The notes below the pieces were generated by a model that saw only the letters and a list, made by a program, of their open reading frames with translations, did no database searches and was not told the DNA's origin. A program made the translations under genes and the position numbers. 64,000 nucleotides of DNA, from contig NZ_JAKRGB010000021.1 in NCBI RefSeq assembly GCF_022347725.1, forward strand, positions 1-64,000, written 5' to 3'. Origin of the DNA: Ruegeria sp. Ofav3-42. GTDB taxonomy: Bacteria > Pseudomonadota > Alphaproteobacteria > Rhodobacterales > Rhodobacteraceae. This document shows positions 8,480 through 17,134 of this stretch, one piece after another (position 1 is the stretch's first letter; each line of letters starts with the position of its first letter).

Positions 8480-9940
8480 GTGGAGGCGGTTGTGTCCATA
8501 AGGCCGCTTCTGGCCATCGCCATTGCCGGGCTGGCATCAGGGCTGGTACTTTATCTCCGTGATCGCGTTGGGCCACGGGACCTCGTGTCGCCCGTCGCGT
8601 CAGTGGTTCTGTTTGCGCTGGTTGCGTCGATGGCGCCCCGGGTTTTGTCGGGCGGAACCTATGAACTCGTTCTGTTCGAGGTTCTGCCGGGGGTCGATTT
8701 CGCGTTCCGGGTCGATGCGCTGGGGATGGTGTTTGCCACCATATCTTCGCTGCTGTGGATTTTCGCGTCGATCTACACCATCGGCTACATGCACAGCCTT
8801 GGCGAACATGCGCAGACCCGGTTCTACATTTGCTTTGCCGCCAGCCTTGCCGCCGCCATTGGCGGGGCTTTCGCGGCCAATCTGTTTACGCTGGTGATCT
8901 TTTATGAGGTGCTGAGCCTCGTGACCTACCCGCTGGTCTATCATCACGAGGATAACGAGGCCTGGGACGGGAGCCGCAAATATCTCGTTTATCTGATGGG
9001 CGCATCCAAAAGCGCTTTGTTGGCGGCCATAGCGCTGACCTACCATCTGGCTGGCACGCTCGATTTCGTGCCCGGCGGATTGCTGGCCGGAGTCGAGGCC
9101 GCGCCGGTCCTTCTTACGGTTGTCTATTTCTGCTATCTCTTCGGGTTCGCGAAAGCGGCGTTAATGCCGTTACATGCCTGGCTACCGGCCGCGATGGTGG
9201 CCCCAACCCCGGTCAGCGCGCTTCTGCATGCCGTGGCGGTGGTGAAAATGGGTGTCTTCTGCGTGTTGCGCGTGGTGTTCGATGTCTTCGGCACCGGGTT
9301 GATGGATGCGCTGGGGCTTGCAATCGCCACGGCCTATCTGGCCTCTTTCACCATTCTGACCGCCTCGATCTATGCGCTGACCCGCGACGATCTGAAGGCG
9401 CGGCTGGCGTACTCCACAGTCAGTCAGCTTTCCTACATTATCCTCGGGGCGGTTCTGTTTTCACCTGTCGCAATGGTCGGAGGCATCATCCATATCGCCG
9501 CGCATGCTTTCTCGAAAATCACGTTATTCTTTTGCGCAGGCTCGATCTACTGCGCCACGGGTAAGCGGAAGATCAGCGAGATGGGTGGCATCGGGCGGCA
9601 ATTGCCCTGGACCATGGCTGCCTTCTTCGTCGGATCGCTTGGCATGATCGGCGTGCCGCCGGCCGGAGGGTTTGTGTCCAAATGGTATCTGGCATGGGGC
9701 TCGGTCGAAGGGGGGCAGTTCGTCTTTCTGGTCGTGCTACTGGTCAGTTCCATCCTGAATGCCGCCTATTTCCTGCCGGTCAGCTATATCGCGTTTTTCG
9801 GCAAGGAAGCGGAGGGGGAAAGCCGCGTCCGTGAAATTCCGCTGGTCACGGTACCGCTGGTCGCAACGGGGATTTTGTCGCTCTTGATGGGCATTTTCCC
9901 CGGCTATTTCATCACATTGGCAGAGGAGGTGGTCAGATGA
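8480..9940 (+). CDS. MrpD-like antiporter subunit in complex I locus (first of two)
   Basis: A 486-residue, roughly 14-helix proton-conducting antiporter-family protein starting at GTG 8480. It carries the Glu of helix 5 (IFYEVLSLVTY), the Lys of helix 7 (FGFAKAALMPLHAWLP) and the Lys of helix 8 (LLHAVAVVKMGVF), the charged residues required for proton transfer. The sequence is closer in style to MrpD/monovalent cation antiporter subunits than to NuoL, and it lacks the long NuoL C-terminal extension. It occupies the nuoL position after nuoK, so it probably replaces or supplements NuoL. Possible translation coupling: the next gene overlaps by 4 bp. Confidence 0.88.
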   Translation: MEAVVSIRPLLAIAIAGLASGLVLYLRDRVGPRDLVSPVASVVLFALVASMAPRVLSGGTYELVLFEVLPGVDFAFRVDALGMVFATISSLLWIFASIYTIGYMHSLGEHAQTRFYICFAASLAAAIGGAFAANLFTLVIFYEVLSLVTYPLVYHHEDNEAWDGSRKYLVYLMGASKSALLAAIALTYHLAGTLDFVPGGLLAGVEAAPVLLTVVYFCYLFGFAKAALMPLHAWLPAAMVAPTPVSALLHAVAVVKMGVFCVLRVVFDVFGTGLMDALGLAIATAYLASFTILTASIYALTRDDLKARLAYSTVSQLSYIILGAVLFSPVAMVGGIIHIAAHAFSKITLFFCAGSIYCATGKRKISEMGGIGRQLPWTMAAFFVGSLGMIGVPPAGGFVSKWYLAWGSVEGGQFVFLVVLLVSSILNAAYFLPVSYIAFFGKEAEGESRVREIPLVTVPLVATGILSLLMGIFPGYFITLAEEVVR

Positions 9941-10191
9941 TCGCGCGTATCGTTGGGTTCTTTGGAGACTCGAAATATGCCAATCTCCGCCTTCGCCTGT
10001 TCTACTTGGTGCTGGCCCTGATCGTCGCGGCAGATTTCGTGGTTCCCCGGGAACACGTTGAATACCTGTGGGAACGCATACCGGGCTCGTCGGCGGTTTA
10101 TGGGTTCGCTTCCTGTGTGGCGATTATTTTTGTTTCCAAGTTCCTCGGTCATCAGGGCGGGCTCATGCGGTCCGAAGACTACTATGACTGA
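9937..10191 (+). CDS. 84-residue membrane protein between two antiporter subunits
   Basis: A small protein with two predicted helices (about residues 18-36 and 53-70) and charged ends (KYANLRLR at the start, MRSEDYYD at the end). It overlaps the preceding antiporter gene by 4 bp and the following one by 8 bp, so the three are translated together. I do not recognise a named family. Position suggests a linker or stabilising subunit of the extra antiporter modules, comparable in size to small Mrp/Mbh subunits, but this is inference only. Confidence 0.78.
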   Translation: MIARIVGFFGDSKYANLRLRLFYLVLALIVAADFVVPREHVEYLWERIPGSSAVYGFASCVAIIFVSKFLGHQGGLMRSEDYYD

Positions 10192-11944
10192 GTTCTTGCA
10201 CCCCACAATATTGTTCTTTTCCGGGGCCCTGGTGACCCCGTTTTTGCACGGGACACGCCGCAAGCTCTGGCTACTGCTGGTCCCGGCCCTTGCCGTGGCC
10301 GTCGTTGCGATGGCCCAGCCCGGCTCATACGGCGCAGTCCGGTTTCTGGGGCAGGAGCTTTTGATTGCCCGGGCCGACAAACTGAGCCTGGTCTTTGCCA
10401 GCGTCTTCACCATCATGGCGCTGATCGGCATGATCTACGCCCTGCATCTGCGCCGACCTGGCCAGCATGTCGCAGCCTTCCTCTATATCGGCAGCGCGCT
10501 GGGGGTGGTGTTTGCCGGCGATTACCTGACGCTCTTCGTGTTTTGGGAGGGTATGGCTTTTGCCTCTGCCTATCTCATCTTTGCAGCGGGTGATGAAAAG
10601 GCGGTTCAGGCCGGGTTCCGCTATCTGATGGTGCATCTCACCGGGGGTATCGCGCTGTTGGGCGGGGTGATCCTGCACGGGGCGGCGACGGGATCGGTAA
10701 TATTCGGCCCCATCGAAGGACCGCTGGGTGCCGCTGCCTACCTGATCCTGATCGGCTTTACCCTGAACGCCGCCGTGCCGCCATTGAATGCCTGGCTGAC
10801 CGATGCCTATCCCGAGGCGACCGTCACTGGCGCTGTGTTCCTGAGCGCCTTTACCACCAAGACCGCTGTTTATGTGCTGGCCCGTGGCTTTCCGGGGGCC
10901 GAACTGCTGGTCTGGTTCGGCACCGCGATGGCGATCTACGGGGTGATCTATGCAGTGATGGAAAACGATTGCCGCCGTCTGCTGGCCTATCACATCGTCA
11001 GTCAGGTGGGATACATGGTGGCCGGAATCGGCATCGGAACCGAGATGGCGTTGAATGGCGCAACCAGCCATGCCTTTGCCCATATCCTCTACAAGGCGCT
11101 GCTGTTCATGGGGGCCGGCGCGGTGATCTATGTCACCGGACGGCGCAAACTGACCGAACTTGGCGGGCTCTACCGGACTATGCCGCTGACTGTGACGCTT
11201 TATATGATCGGGGCCTTTGCGATTTCCGCCTTTCCCTTCTTCTCGGGCTTCGTCACCAAGTCGATGGTGGTCGCCGCTGCCGGGTACGATCACCGGGCAG
11301 CGGTGATGTTGCTTCTGACGCTGGCGTCGTCGGGGACGTTTCTGCATACCGGTCTGAAACTGCCCTATTACATGTTCTTTGGTCGGGACAGCGGCCTGCG
11401 CCCGCCCGAGCCGCCGCGCAACATGCTGATCGCCATGAGTATCGCCGCGGCACTGTGCATCGGCATCGGCGTCTATCCCGCGCCTCTCTATGCGCTGCTG
11501 CCTTATGAGGTCGATTATCACCCCTATACATGGGCGCACGTGACCGAGAGTCTCGGTATCCTGATGTTCACGGCGCTTGGTTTTGTGCTGTTCCTCAAGG
11601 CGCTGGACCCCGAGGATACGATCAGCATCGACACCGATTGGGTCTATCGAAAGGGTGCGCGGGCGTTCATGCGCTTCGCTGAAAAGCCGTTCGCGCGCTA
11701 TGAACAGGCAGTCAGCGCGGTGTCGGAAAAAACTTTGCTGCCCTTTATGCACCGTTCGGCGCAGGCCGGGCTTCGAGCCGATCTGGGCGGGATTGATGCG
11801 ATAGTGAACGGCGTTGCCCGCAAGGTACTACGCAGCGGTGAACGACTGCGCCGGGTCCAGACTGGCATCGTGACCCATTACGCGGTTGGAATGATCGCGG
11901 GCGTTATCGCCGCCATCACCGTTTTCGCCGTTGTGTGGCTTTAG
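10184..11944 (+). CDS. MrpD-like antiporter subunit with C-terminal extension (second of two)
   Basis: A 586-residue antiporter-family protein. It keeps the helix-5 Glu (FVFWEGMAFASAY) and a helix-8 Lys (FTTKTAVYVLARG), but at the usual helix-7 Lys position (compare AKAALMPLHAWLP in its neighbour) it reads LNAAVPPLNAWLTDAYPEA, so Lys appears to be Asn. After helix 14-15 it has about 90 mostly polar, Arg-rich residues and then a final helix (VGMIAGVIAAITVFAVV), reminiscent in layout of the NuoL lateral helix followed by its anchor helix. The start ATG 10184 was chosen over an upstream in-frame ATG inside the previous gene. Confidence 0.86.
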   Translation: MTEFLHPTILFFSGALVTPFLHGTRRKLWLLLVPALAVAVVAMAQPGSYGAVRFLGQELLIARADKLSLVFASVFTIMALIGMIYALHLRRPGQHVAAFLYIGSALGVVFAGDYLTLFVFWEGMAFASAYLIFAAGDEKAVQAGFRYLMVHLTGGIALLGGVILHGAATGSVIFGPIEGPLGAAAYLILIGFTLNAAVPPLNAWLTDAYPEATVTGAVFLSAFTTKTAVYVLARGFPGAELLVWFGTAMAIYGVIYAVMENDCRRLLAYHIVSQVGYMVAGIGIGTEMALNGATSHAFAHILYKALLFMGAGAVIYVTGRRKLTELGGLYRTMPLTVTLYMIGAFAISAFPFFSGFVTKSMVVAAAGYDHRAAVMLLLTLASSGTFLHTGLKLPYYMFFGRDSGLRPPEPPRNMLIAMSIAAALCIGIGVYPAPLYALLPYEVDYHPYTWAHVTESLGILMFTALGFVLFLKALDPEDTISIDTDWVYRKGARAFMRFAEKPFARYEQAVSAVSEKTLLPFMHRSAQAGLRADLGGIDAIVNGVARKVLRSGERLRRVQTGIVTHYAVGMIAGVIAAITVFAVVWL

Positions 11945-11952
11945 GAGGTGGC

Positions 11953-13428
11953 ATGGGGTTTCCGTTGCTCAGCCTCATCATCTTTCTGCCGGTGGCGGGG
12001 GCTGTGGTTGTTCTGTTCATGCGGGATGCGCAGACGATAAAATGGACCGCATTTGCGGTTACGCTTGTCGATTTTGGCCTCTGCCTGCTTCTGCTGCTGA
12101 GTTTCGACACCTCCACGCATGAGATGCAGTTTGCCGAACAGCGGAACTGGATACCTGCACTGGGGATCAAATACGCGGTCGCGGTTGACGGGATATCGGT
12201 GCTATTTGTTTTCCTCACCGCTCTCCTTGGCTGGATCTGTGTTTTAGCCTCATGGAACGCCATCGCGAAGATGATCAAGGCTTTCATGGTCAGTCTGCTT
12301 ACAATGCAGGCGCTGATGCTGGGCGTCTTTTCGGCGCTTGATCTGTTTCTGTTCTACGTGTTCTGGGAGGCGATGCTGGTGCCGATGTACGCGATCATCG
12401 GAATTTGGGGCGGCGAGCGGCGCGTGTATGCGGCGTTCAAATTCTTCCTCTACACATTGGCGGGCAGCGTACTGTTTCTGATTGGGATCATCGTGCTGTA
12501 TTTTCAGGGCGGCAGGACCTTCGACATTCTTGCCCTGATGAACGCGGATCTTGGGTTCGTAACGCAAGCCTGGCTGTTTTTTGCGTTTCTCATCGCCTTT
12601 GCCGTGAAGGTGCCGATGGTGCCGGTGCACACCTGGCTGCCGGATGCCCATGTCGAGGCGCCTACAGCGGGCAGTATCATTCTGGCGGGTGTTCTGTTGA
12701 AGATGGGCACCTACGGGTTTCTGCGTTTCTCACTGCCGATGCTGCCCGAGGCATCGGTTCATTTCTCGACCCTGATGCTGGTCCTGTCCGCCGTTGCGAT
12801 CGTTTATGGGGGTTTGCTGGCGCTGGCGCAGGACGATCTGAAAAAGCTGGTGGCCTATTCCAGCATCTCGCATATGGGCTTTGTCACGCTCGGTATCTTT
12901 GCTCTGAACAGCCGGGGGGTTACAGGCGGAATCCTACAGATGTTCAACCACGGCATAACCACAGGGGCGCTGTTTCTGTTTGTTGGGCTAATGTACGAGC
13001 GCACGCACAGCCGTAGCATCGCCGATTACGGCGGGCTCATGAAGATCGCGCCGCTGTGTTCTATTTTTCTCGGGTTATTTACGCTGTCATCAATGGCGCT
13101 GCCGGGGTTGAATTCTTTTGTCGGTGAGTTGCTCATCCTGTCGGGCGCATTTGCCGCAAATCCGCTACTGGCGGGCATTTCGATCCTTGGCGCTGTTCTT
13201 GCAGCCGCGTATCTGCTGAGCATGTTCCGGCGCGTGGCTCTGGGCGCTGCGCGAGTTGGCGAGCGGTTCGATTTCTGGGATCTCGACCGGCGCGAGCTTG
13301 CCTCAATCCTACCTCTTGCCGTTCTGGTGATATGGATCGGCCTTTATCCAAAGCCGTTCCTTAGCATTATCCAGATTTCGACCGATCACTTGCTGACACA
13401 AGTGCATGAAAAGGAGGGTGCAGAGTGA
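11953..13428 (+). CDS. nuoM: NADH-quinone oxidoreductase subunit M
   Basis: A 491-residue, 14-helix proton-pumping subunit (ND4 homologue). The family marks are FYVFWEAMLVPMYAIIG (Glu in helix 5), AFAVKVPMVPVHTWLPDAH (Lys in helix 7) and SSISHMGFVTLG in helix 10-11. The ATG at 11953 is preceded at close distance by AGGAGG, so it is preferred to a GTG 18 bp earlier. The previous gene ends just 8 bp upstream and the nuoN GTG overlaps the stop by 4 bp. Confidence 0.95.
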   Translation: MGFPLLSLIIFLPVAGAVVVLFMRDAQTIKWTAFAVTLVDFGLCLLLLLSFDTSTHEMQFAEQRNWIPALGIKYAVAVDGISVLFVFLTALLGWICVLASWNAIAKMIKAFMVSLLTMQALMLGVFSALDLFLFYVFWEAMLVPMYAIIGIWGGERRVYAAFKFFLYTLAGSVLFLIGIIVLYFQGGRTFDILALMNADLGFVTQAWLFFAFLIAFAVKVPMVPVHTWLPDAHVEAPTAGSIILAGVLLKMGTYGFLRFSLPMLPEASVHFSTLMLVLSAVAIVYGGLLALAQDDLKKLVAYSSISHMGFVTLGIFALNSRGVTGGILQMFNHGITTGALFLFVGLMYERTHSRSIADYGGLMKIAPLCSIFLGLFTLSSMALPGLNSFVGELLILSGAFAANPLLAGISILGAVLAAAYLLSMFRRVALGAARVGERFDFWDLDRRELASILPLAVLVIWIGLYPKPFLSIIQISTDHLLTQVHEKEGAE

Positions 13429-14864
13429 ACCAGACGCAACTCCTCCAGTCGGTTCTGGCCAGCCTGCCCGAGATCGTAGTGATCGCCGGAGGCTGTGTCT
13501 TGTTGCTCCTGAGCCTGTTCGTCCGGCCTGAGCGTGGGTATATCTTGGATCTGGCCGCGATTGCCGTGGTTCTAGTTGCCGCCGCACTGACCTTGGCATT
13601 GGCGGATCATGACTTGCTTGTCTATTCCGGCATGTTTGCGTCCGATCGGTTTTCCGCCTTTTTCAAGGCCATTTTCTACATAGCCACCGTACTGACCCTC
13701 TTGCTGTCGCGTCGATATGTCGAGATCGAACGGGTTCAGCGCGGAGAATACAATGTGCTGCTGCTGTTTGCGCTGTCCGGCATGATGATCATGGCTTCGG
13801 CCACCGATTTGCTGTCGATCTATGTCGGGCTCGAATTGATGGCACTTTGCACCTATGTTCTCACGGGGCTTTTGCGGCGGGAGGTACGCTCGAACGAAGC
13901 AGCGCTGAAATACGTGATCCTGGGCGCGGTTTCGACGGGTGTGTTCCTGTACGGGGTATCGTTGATCTATGGGTTGACCGGCACCACCGAACTTGACGGT
14001 ATCGCCACCGCCGTCACCGCGAGTCAACGCGACCCCGGTCTGCTGTTGGCGGTCGTGTTCATCGTTGCCGGGCTTGTGTTCAAGGTCGGCGCGGTGCCGT
14101 TTCATATGTGGGTTCCCGACGTCTATGAGGGCGCACCTACCCCCATTACCGCCTTCATGTCCGTGGGGCCCAAGGCCGCCGGGTTCGCGGTGATCCTGCG
14201 GGTTGTTTTGAACCCGCTCTTGGCAGCGACGGAGGTCTGGATTGTAGTTGCCGTGATCGCTGTTTTCACCATGGCGCTCGGCAGTTTCGTGGCATTGGTG
14301 CAGGACAACATCAAGCGCTTGCTGGCCTATTCCAGCATCGCCCATTCCGGCTTTGCGCTGCTGGGCATTGTGGCAGGTGGCCCGGATGGTGCGGCAAGCG
14401 TGATGCTGTATCTGCTGATCTACACCTTCATGAATATCGGGATTTTCGCAGCCGTCATCGCGATGCGGTCCCAGGTCAGCCGGGGTGAAGCCATCAATGA
14501 CTTTTCGGGCCTTTCCAGATCGCACCCCGCGCTTGCCCTGTCGATGCTGCTGTTTCTGTTCGCACTGGCCGGCATCCCGCCCACCGCCGGGTTCTTTGCG
14601 AAATTCTACGTGCTGGTGGCGTTGATCGAAGGGGGGCACGTAGCGATTTCCGTCATCGCGGTGCTGCTGAGCGTGGTTGCGGCCTATTTCTACATCCGTA
14701 TCGTTATGGTGATCTACATGCGCAATCCGGCTGGAGAATTCGAGCTGGCGTATACGCCCGGCCTGAAGCTGGCGCTGGCTATTGCCGCCCTGGGGACTAT
14801 CGTGATCGGCCTGCTGCCTGCGTGGTTCCTGGAACTGGCGCAATCGTCGGTGTTGGCGGGGTAG
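13425..14864 (+). CDS. nuoN: NADH-quinone oxidoreductase subunit N
   Basis: A 479-residue membrane subunit (ND2 homologue) beginning with GTG 13425 inside the nuoM stop. It has LSIYVGLELMALCTYVL (Glu in helix 5), VFKVGAVPFHMWVPDVYEG (Lys and the NuoN signature around helix 7) and LLAYSSIAHSGFALLG. A signature like PTPITAFMSVGPKAAGF distinguishes it from NuoM and NuoL. It is the antiporter-like subunit nearest NuoJ/K in the membrane arm. After it the operon is interrupted by an unknown gene before nuoA. Confidence 0.95.
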   Translation: MNQTQLLQSVLASLPEIVVIAGGCVLLLLSLFVRPERGYILDLAAIAVVLVAAALTLALADHDLLVYSGMFASDRFSAFFKAIFYIATVLTLLLSRRYVEIERVQRGEYNVLLLFALSGMMIMASATDLLSIYVGLELMALCTYVLTGLLRREVRSNEAALKYVILGAVSTGVFLYGVSLIYGLTGTTELDGIATAVTASQRDPGLLLAVVFIVAGLVFKVGAVPFHMWVPDVYEGAPTPITAFMSVGPKAAGFAVILRVVLNPLLAATEVWIVVAVIAVFTMALGSFVALVQDNIKRLLAYSSIAHSGFALLGIVAGGPDGAASVMLYLLIYTFMNIGIFAAVIAMRSQVSRGEAINDFSGLSRSHPALALSMLLFLFALAGIPPTAGFFAKFYVLVALIEGGHVAISVIAVLLSVVAAYFYIRIVMVIYMRNPAGEFELAYTPGLKLALAIAALGTIVIGLLPAWFLELAQSSVLAG

Positions 14865-14990
14865 GCGGCGGTGTCACAGCCCCGGAAAACTGGAATCGAC
14901 GTGCTGCTTGTGGTAGAATGCGTGACAATACGTTCAAGTTATTGGTGAATATCCGGAGCGAGGGGCCGCTTATTTAAGGAGGATATTCCA

Positions 14991-15548
14991 ATGAATGTCT
15001 TGGAGCATATCTATACTCTGGAAAAACACCTGAACACGTTGGAACAATCAGCCGACAATCCGTCGAAGGACGCGTTTGCGGCGGTTCGTTCAGCGGTTGA
15101 CGATGCCAAGTCGCATGATGGGCACGCTACCTGGGTGATTGCCGATCTGTCGCGCCTGGACAGCGCGCTGGCATCGTTTGGCGCTCTGCACAAAGGTGGT
15201 GCAGAGGGCGACGCTGAATTGCAGGCTCTGACGCATGAAGCACAAGCGGCGCTGACTCGCGACCTTTCGAAACGCCGGGCAGAGCTGATGGCATATGTCG
15301 GCCGCAAGATGGCAGGCGACGGAAACACCGCATATGTTCGCGAGATCAAGGACCGCGCTGCGTTCGGGCCTCCCGTCGTCTCTGATGGCGCCCTGCAGGT
15401 TTATGTGGGAACGGACGGGGCTGGCGATCCGGATGACGGGATCGACGACCTGACCGCAACATGTGGCGTCTGGGTCTGTATCTTTGACCATTGTGCGTGT
15501 GTCGAGTGGGAATGCAGCGGCGACGGGCCGAGTGGTAGCTTCCCCTAG
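14991..15548 (+). CDS. Unknown 185-residue protein with Cys-rich C-terminal tail
   Basis: The gene has a very strong ribosome site (TAAGGAGGATATTCCA before ATG 14991), so it is probably well translated. Residues 1-110 are helical and charged, with LEHIYTLEKHLNTLEQ-like heptads. The last 35 residues are different: a TCGVWVCIFDHCACVEWEC stretch with five Cys spaced 4, 4, 1 and 4 residues apart, then a Gly/Ser-rich end. No family is recognised. It stands between nuoN and nuoA, 126 bp after nuoN and followed by a terminator-like hairpin. A metal- or cluster-binding tail, or a peptide-like C-terminal core, are possible readings. Neither is shown. Confidence 0.72.
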   Translation: MNVLEHIYTLEKHLNTLEQSADNPSKDAFAAVRSAVDDAKSHDGHATWVIADLSRLDSALASFGALHKGGAEGDAELQALTHEAQAALTRDLSKRRAELMAYVGRKMAGDGNTAYVREIKDRAAFGPPVVSDGALQVYVGTDGAGDPDDGIDDLTATCGVWVCIFDHCACVEWECSGDGPSGSFP

Positions 15549-15662
15549 CGCTTGCCACACACAAGTTTGCGGGTCTGAGAGCCCCTTTACAAAGGTTTTA
15601 AGTTGAAAAACCTGCGCCCGCGTTTATCCTTATTGGCAAGCAGGAAGGGCACAGAACCTTTC

Positions 15663-15682
15663 CGGGGGCGCGAGTGCCCCCG
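15663..15682 (+). terminator. GC hairpin between the Cys-tail gene and nuoA
   Basis: CGGGGGC pairs with GCCCCCG across GCGAGT and is followed by TTT. It may act as a partial terminator or as a stabiliser that sets the level of the downstream nuoA-G genes. The short T-run makes full termination doubtful. Confidence 0.45.
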
Positions 15683-15738
15683 TTTGCCGGGGCAGGTATC
15701 GCCCGCGCAAGATCCGTCGAGCAATGGGATTTTGCGGT

Positions 15739-16104
15739 ATGACCGGACTTGAATTTCTGCCTGTTCTCATCATGGTTGCCGGGGTTGTCCTCGTGGTGAC
15801 CGCGACACTTTTTGTCTCGTCACTGCTGCGCCCGTCCAACCCGTATCCGGCAAAGAACATGCCCTATGAATGCGGCATGGACCCTGCGGGTGAGGCCGCG
15901 GCGGGTCAGTTCAAGGCGCAGTTCTTTCTGATTGCGATCCTGTTCGTCGTTTTTGACGTCGAGGCAATGTTTCTTTTCCCCTGGGCTGTCGTGCTGAAAG
16001 AGATCGGCATCGTCGGCTATATCGAGATGTTCGTTTTCATCGTGCTGCTGCTTGTGGGGTTTGCTTACGCCTGGTTGAAAGGAGCGTTGGAATGGGAAAC
16101 GTAA
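15739..16104 (+). CDS. nuoA: NADH-quinone oxidoreductase subunit A
   Basis: A 121-residue, three-helix membrane subunit (ND3 homologue). The loop NMPYECGMDP between helices 1 and 2 holds the conserved Cys of the quinone-site loop. FFLIAILFVVFDVEAMFLFPW is the conserved second helix with its Asp/Glu pair. I chose ATG 15739 (MTGLEF) with GGGA about 9 bp upstream; an in-frame ATG at 15724 would add five residues. The end overlaps nuoB by 13 bp. Confidence 0.94.
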   Translation: MTGLEFLPVLIMVAGVVLVVTATLFVSSLLRPSNPYPAKNMPYECGMDPAGEAAAGQFKAQFFLIAILFVVFDVEAMFLFPWAVVLKEIGIVGYIEMFVFIVLLLVGFAYAWLKGALEWET

Positions 16105-16586
16105 TCCGTGACAGCGTGCTGTTCACCACGACCGACCAGATCGTCCGTTGGAGCCGTAAATCGGCGCTCTGGCCCGAAACTTTCGGCATCGCCTGCTGCG
16201 CGATCGAGATGATTTCGGCCGGATGCGCGCGCTATGATCTCGACCGGTTCGGGATTGTGTTCCGGCCATCGCCGCGCCAGTCCGACGTGATGATCATCGC
16301 CGGTACGGTGACACGGAAATTCGCCCCGGTGATCCGCCGCCTTTACGACCAGATGCCCGAGCCGCGCTGGGTCATCGCCATGGGCACCTGCGCCATTTCC
16401 GGCGGGGTTTACAACACTTATGCGGTCGTTCAGGGATCTGAGACTTTTGTGCCGGTGGACGTGCATGTCCCCGGTTGCCCGCCGCGCCCCGAGGCGCTGA
16501 TGCACGGGTTTCTTTTGCTACAGGAGAAAATCAAGAAATCGGAGGCGCTTGCGGATACGCCGCTTGGCCGGGCTGCGGGTCCATGA
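16092..16586 (+). CDS. nuoB: NADH-quinone oxidoreductase subunit B
   Basis: A 164-residue hydrophilic subunit that holds cluster N2, the last iron-sulphur cluster before quinone. The ligands are visible: adjacent Cys35-Cys36 in GIACCAIEM, one Cys in GTCAISGG and one in PGCPPRPEA. The length is typical. It overlaps nuoA by 13 bp and nuoC by 4 bp, so translation is coupled along the A-B-C-D series. Confidence 0.96.
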   Translation: MGNVIRDSVLFTTTDQIVRWSRKSALWPETFGIACCAIEMISAGCARYDLDRFGIVFRPSPRQSDVMIIAGTVTRKFAPVIRRLYDQMPEPRWVIAMGTCAISGGVYNTYAVVQGSETFVPVDVHVPGCPPRPEALMHGFLLLQEKIKKSEALADTPLGRAAGP

Positions 16587-17134
16587 CCAATGCTGCAGTC
16601 CCCTTCATTGCCCGGCTCGAAAAGCGGTTCGGCGATACGGTTTCCTACACCGGTGTTTCACATGGCATCCACGTTTTCACCGCTTCACCCGAAATCATCG
16701 TTGATCTCTGTCGGATTCTAAAAGACGAACTGGGCTTCAATTTTCTCTCCGACATTTGCGGAGTCGATTACCTGCCGGAAACACCCAGATTCGAGGTCGT
16801 CTACCACCTGTATTCTCTGTCCGACAAATGGCGCATCCGTCTGAAATGCCGGCTAGAAGACCCACCACATATCGCCAGTGTCGCTGGCATCTGGCGTACC
16901 GCCAACTGGCACGAGCGTGAAGCGTGGGACATGTATGGCATCACCTTCGACGGCCATCCGGACTTGCGCCGCATTTATATGTGGGAGGGGTTCGAGGGGT
17001 TTCCGCAACGCAAGGACTTTCCGCTCAGGGGCTACAGGGATGAATTGAACCCCTTTGGCGCCGAAGGGGTGCCGCCAACGCGACCGGATCTTGAGACCAA
17101 AGACATTCCCGGCGGCACCGGAGAAAAGTCATGA
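16583..17134 (+). CDS. nuoC: NADH-quinone oxidoreductase subunit C
   Basis: A 183-residue peripheral-arm subunit (30 kDa family). The signature ERE.WDMYGI.F.GHPDLRRI (residues about 110-132) and the end motif with RKDFPLRGY are present. It is separate from nuoD here, unlike the fused NuoCD of E. coli. The ATG at 16583 overlaps the nuoB stop by 4 bp, and the stop overlaps nuoD by 4 bp. Confidence 0.95.
   Translation: MTNAAVPFIARLEKRFGDTVSYTGVSHGIHVFTASPEIIVDLCRILKDELGFNFLSDICGVDYLPETPRFEVVYHLYSLSDKWRIRLKCRLEDPPHIASVAGIWRTANWHEREAWDMYGITFDGHPDLRRIYMWEGFEGFPQRKDFPLRGYRDELNPFGAEGVPPTRPDLETKDIPGGTGEKS

Noticed and set aside
10325..11752. 475-codon open frame on the minus strand opposite the second antiporter gene
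   Set aside because: Its translation is rich in His, Arg and Gln with no domain; it is the antisense shadow of a GC-rich gene with clear family motifs.
13572..14843. 423-codon open frame on the minus strand opposite nuoN
   Set aside because: Same reason: low-complexity His/Gln/Arg translation opposite a confidently identified gene.
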